Assembly: GCA_963590405.1 (NCBI GenBank)
Contig: CAVAPE010000031.1
Span: forward strand, 1-25,622
Source of the DNA: Limisoma sp963590405
GTDB taxonomy: Bacteria; Bacteroidota; Bacteroidia; Bacteroidales; Muribaculaceae
DNA: 25,622 bases
Reading direction: 5' to 3'
Under the pieces are notes generated by a model. The model was not told the DNA's origin. It did not search any database and saw only the letters and a program-made list of their open reading frames with translations. A program made the position numbers and the translations under genes. This document shows, in pieces, positions 23,309 to 25,622 of the stretch. Within the stretch, counting starts at the first letter, position 1. Every line of letters starts with the position of its first letter.

Positions 23309-24565
23309 TTATTCAAATTTTATTGATTTTGACGGCTTTATCGACGAAATAATGAACGATGGAAGTAGCAGTGCAATGAATGCCAGAACGATGATTCCGA
23401 TGTTGAGTATCAGCAGCCACCAGTTGAAGTCGACTGGTACATAGTTCATGAAATACGATTCCGAATCGAGTTTCACAAGGTGGAATTGCTTCTGTAGCCC
23501 AAGCAGTCCGAAGGCAATGGCGTTGCCTATAATCATAGCGCGGACTATTATCTTCATCACTATGGAGATGAAAATCAGCCGTATGCTGTGGTTGCTTGCT
23601 CCCAAGGCTTTAAGCACACCGATGGTGTTGATGCGGTTGAGCACCACAATTATAAGGCATGCGATTATCGCAAAGCAAGCCACGAAAGCCATCAGCACGA
23701 GCACCACAACTATGTTGGTGTTCATCAGGTCGAGCCACGCAAAATGGGATGGGTTGTTTTCTCTGATTGTCGACAACTGAAATTCTCCAGTCAGCGACGA
23801 TTCGCCGCTGGAAATCTGTTTCGTCAGTTTCTCTACAATCGAATTGCGCACATCGTTGATGTCCTCCAAGTTGTAGCAGGTAATTCCTATGTATGAGCCT
23901 GTTTTTGCATCCCATTGGTTCACCGATTGCAGGTTTTTCAGATTGCCCACAAGCACAGCCTCGTCGAAACTGTCGAAGTCGGTGTTGAAGATGCCAGCAA
24001 CGATGCAACGCCGCATCCTCACTTGCTGGTTGTTCATGAAATAAACGTACAACTTGTCGCCGATGTTTAGCATCAACTTGTTCGCTATGGCTTTGGACAC
24101 AAGCACATTGTTGCCAGAAACGTCCGCCTTGCCGCTGGTGAGTACCGAGCGGAGATAGGAGAGGTCGTAGTGCTCCGTTACGCCCTTGTAGCGTAGCCCT
24201 GAGAAGCCGTCGGGCGACTTCAGCACGCAGGGTATTTCGCTGATTAGACTGACCGACTTAATCCTCTTGTCGGTTGACGGCGCAGTGAGCCGCAAAAGTT
24301 CGTCGTTGTAGTCAATGTAGCTCCTCACCACATTGCTCTCGCCGTCATAGTGCTTGTTGAAAATCTTGATATGGCTGTCGAGATTTGTAATCTTGTCGAC
24401 GATAGTATTCTTGAACCCGGTTACAATCGACACGGCAACAACCATAATGACAATGGCAAGCACCATGCCCGCAATGGCGACATTGAGTGTCGACACAGTC
24501 GACCGCCCATCAGCAGTTTTGTTGTTAAGCCGAAGCCTCTTGGCAAAGAACAGTTCAAAATTCAT
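23309..24565 (-). CDS. ABC transporter permease, FtsX/LolC-like
   Basis: Inner-membrane permease of 418 aa in the MacB/LolCE/FtsX family. One N-terminal helix (LNVAIAGMVLAIVIMVVAVSIV) is followed by a periplasmic domain of about 220 residues, then three C-terminal helices: NIVVVLVLMAFVACFAIIACL, a second near IIVRAMIIGNAIAFGLLGL and WWLLILNIGIIVLAFIALLLPS. The ending SSIKPSKSIKFE is typical of the Bacteroidetes members. No ATPase gene is adjacent, so the partner is encoded elsewhere. The likely job is lipoprotein release (LolC/E-like), by family. ATG 24565 (MNFELFFAKRLRL) is chosen over an upstream in-frame start at 24601, because the promoter elements lie between them. Confidence 0.88.
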   Translation of the reverse strand: MNFELFFAKRLRLNNKTADGRSTVSTLNVAIAGMVLAIVIMVVAVSIVTGFKNTIVDKITNLDSHIKIFNKHYDGESNVVRSYIDYNDELLRLTAPSTDKRIKSVSLISEIPCVLKSPDGFSGLRYKGVTEHYDLSYLRSVLTSGKADVSGNNVLVSKAIANKLMLNIGDKLYVYFMNNQQVRMRRCIVAGIFNTDFDSFDEAVLVGNLKNLQSVNQWDAKTGSYIGITCYNLEDINDVRNSIVEKLTKQISSGESSLTGEFQLSTIRENNPSHFAWLDLMNTNIVVVLVLMAFVACFAIIACLIIVVLNRINTIGVLKALGASNHSIRLIFISIVMKIIVRAMIIGNAIAFGLLGLQKQFHLVKLDSESYFMNYVPVDFNWWLLILNIGIIVLAFIALLLPSFIISSIKPSKSIKFE

Positions 24566-24569
24566 GCTA

Positions 24570-24602
24570 CAAAGATAATGTAAAAATAGGGCATAAATCA
24601 AA
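24570..24602 (-). promoter_or_regulatory. Promoter of the FtsX-like permease gene
   Basis: TTTG at 24602-24599 and TATCTTTG at 24577-24570 are 21 nt apart, both perfect matches on the minus strand. The -7 element ends 4 nt before ATG 24565, so the mRNA would have no or almost no 5' leader. Confidence 0.65.
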
Positions 24603-24647
24603 CTTCGTACAATATTCCCAACACTTCATACAATATTCATTGTGTTA

Positions 24648-24680
24648 TTTGACAAACCATTTGTAGCGAAAGTATATTTG
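24648..24680 (+). promoter_or_regulatory. Promoter of the zinc-ribbon protein gene
   Basis: TTTG at 24648-24651 and TATATTTG at 24673-24680, 21 nt apart, match the Bacteroidetes consensus fully. The leader to ATG 24743 would be about 58 nt and ends in an A-rich stretch, as expected for translation initiation in this phylum. Confidence 0.7.
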
Positions 24681-24782
24681 CGATGTTTAAAACTCAGATA
24701 CATCTGTGAACTATAATGAATAACTAAAAAAAACAAACTGTTATGATGCCAGACAACCCACAAGTATTGACTTGTCCATTTT

Positions 24783-25337
24783 ATGTCATTGATTTCCGGC
24801 AACACATTCGGTGCAGAATATTGGTCAGACAATAAGCAGATTGCACCGATGCTTCCAGAAATATCCTTTGTTCAAAAATGTCCTCAATGTGGAAAATACT
24901 ATATCCGTACACGGCAAGAGGTGAGATACACAAAAGACGGATGGTCTATGGAGCAAGGACTACTGTCGTATGCGGAAATGAAAGAAGCCTTTGTTCAGTT
25001 GTCAAAAGAAGGATATGAAGACCCAAATGAGGAACCGAATGTTCGTGTGATGCTCCATCATGCATACAACGACTATTATCATCGTGGCAAAGAGCATCCC
25101 GAAATTGTCGCAGCGGATTGGAATCTTTTTGTGGATAATGCTAAGTGGTTAATAGACAATGTGCTTGATGATGACATTCTAAAGGCTGAATATTATCGTG
25201 AGATTGGCGAATACGACAAGTCGCTTTCGCTACTCGAATCCCGAAATCGAACTGACGATAGTTTCCTTGAACAGTTTGTCGAAGAAGTTAGAGAGAAAGC
25301 GGCAAACAAGGACAACCGAGTATTTCAGATAATGTAG
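24783..25337 (+). CDS. Zinc-ribbon hypothetical protein, N-terminus probably frameshifted
   Basis: 184-aa soluble protein of unknown function. A CPQC pair at residues 33-36 (KCPQCGKYY) is half of a zinc-ribbon. The rest is acidic and helical (EEPNVRVMLHHAYNDYYHRG, DNAKWLIDNVLDDDILKAEYYREIGEYDKSL), somewhat like TPR-type helices. A better-placed start, ATG 24743 behind an A-rich leader, opens another frame coding MMPDNPQVLTCPF. After that TGT-CCA-TTT it changes to TAT-GTC and soon stops. This looks like the first half of the CPxC...CPxC site cut off by an indel near 24781, with the remaining frame starting at ATG 24783. The identity of the family is recalled only loosely. Codon use and base composition are more AT-rich than in the genes to the left. 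Confidence 0.7.
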   Translation: MSLISGNTFGAEYWSDNKQIAPMLPEISFVQKCPQCGKYYIRTRQEVRYTKDGWSMEQGLLSYAEMKEAFVQLSKEGYEDPNEEPNVRVMLHHAYNDYYHRGKEHPEIVAADWNLFVDNAKWLIDNVLDDDILKAEYYREIGEYDKSLSLLESRNRTDDSFLEQFVEEVREKAANKDNRVFQIM

Positions 25338-25366
25338 AAAATCTCAACCAACGGGTCGTATAAACG

Positions 25367-25622
25367 ATGAAAAAAAATAATATTAACGGCACTGATCGGA
25401 TTGATTTCCCTATGTGCTTGCTCAAAAGATGATGATTTTAAAGAAGGAGATATTGTGTTTTAAATATCAAAATCGCAACAATCTTCTGCAATACAATTGG
25501 CGACTGGTTCAGAATGGAGTCATTGTGGTATAATTGTTTTTAAAAATGGGCATCCGTATGTTTTGGAAGCCTCAAATCATGTCAAACTGACTGAAGTTAA
25601 TGAATGGATTAAACGAGGAAAG
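25367..25622 (+). pseudogene. YiiX/NlpC-P60-like lipoprotein, broken and cut by window edge
   Basis: ATG 25367 is followed by eight A (25370-25377). One fewer A would join it to KIILTALIGLISLCACSKDD, a perfect lipoprotein signal with lipobox Cys, read in the next frame. That frame continues KEGDIVF, meets TAA at 25461-25463, then goes on without further stop to the end of the window (SAIQLATGSEWSHCGIIVFK, HPYVLEASNHVKL, NEWIKRG). GDIVF followed by Gln, the SHCGI segment and the YVLEA segment are typical of YiiX/YebB-like NlpC/P60 cysteine hydrolases; the stop replaces the expected CAA. Two lesions, a homopolymer frameshift and a nonsense codon, make a pseudogene likely. The 3' part is outside the window. 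Confidence 0.72.

Noticed and set aside
1..25622. Search for CRISPR arrays, tRNA genes, insertion sequences and prophage genes
   Set aside because: No regularly spaced repeats, cloverleaf-like segments, transposase or phage-like proteins were seen by eye; none is reported.

Overview
The window looks like a chromosomal segment of a gut or oral Bacteroidales bacterium, most likely of the Prevotellaceae/Muribaculaceae type. The evidence is indirect but consistent: promoter-like TTTG-N20/21-TAnnTTTG pairs of the Bacteroidetes sigma factor, a type IX secretion C-terminal domain on a C10 (interpain/streptopain-like) protease, a CarboxypepD-type TonB receptor, and the neighbours nrnA, a DUF4827-like lipoprotein gene and glmM. 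No mobile element, tRNA, CRISPR array or phage gene was found.

Left part (1-5500): the 3' part of the trigger factor gene (tig) ends in a good terminator. It is followed by a promoter and the RNase P RNA gene (rnpB). The rnpB 3' end abuts the start of a YihY/BrkB-family membrane protein. Convergent to it is a minus-strand run of two short chromate-transporter genes and folC, packed within 12 and 1 nt of each other.

Middle part (5600-12160), plus strand: a secreted alpha/beta hydrolase, then a two-component system (TPR-sensor histidine kinase plus NarL/LuxR-type response regulator), then a large secreted C10 cysteine protease with a type IX sorting domain. A shared two-part sequence, TTGYGCTT-N4-TGTAATTT, lies just upstream of both the kinase gene and the protease gene. 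It suggests that the pair of transcription units is co-regulated, possibly by the response regulator encoded between the two copies.

Minus-strand block (12170-20090): an SLC13/DASS-type permease with two RCK_C domains is followed by a compact signalling operon. This operon encodes a STAS anti-anti-sigma-like protein, a Cache-HAMP-PP2C phosphatase fused to an RsbW-like ATPase, and a RelA/SpoT-domain protein that seems to lack part of the canonical synthetase site. This partner-switch cassette is the most interesting system here because its output is not evident. Upstream of the permease, in the same direction, lies a TonB-dependent receptor gene without a SusD partner.

Right part (20100-25622): a minus-strand operon nrnA - DUF4827-like - glmM, then an FtsX/LolC-like permease whose promoter leaves almost no 5' leader, then a plus-strand, more AT-rich end. 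Three genes in this part look damaged at the N-terminus: the DUF4827-like gene (frameshift), a zinc-ribbon protein gene (probable frameshift), and a YiiX/NlpC-P60-like lipoprotein gene (homopolymer frameshift plus an in-frame TAA). The other large genes appear intact.
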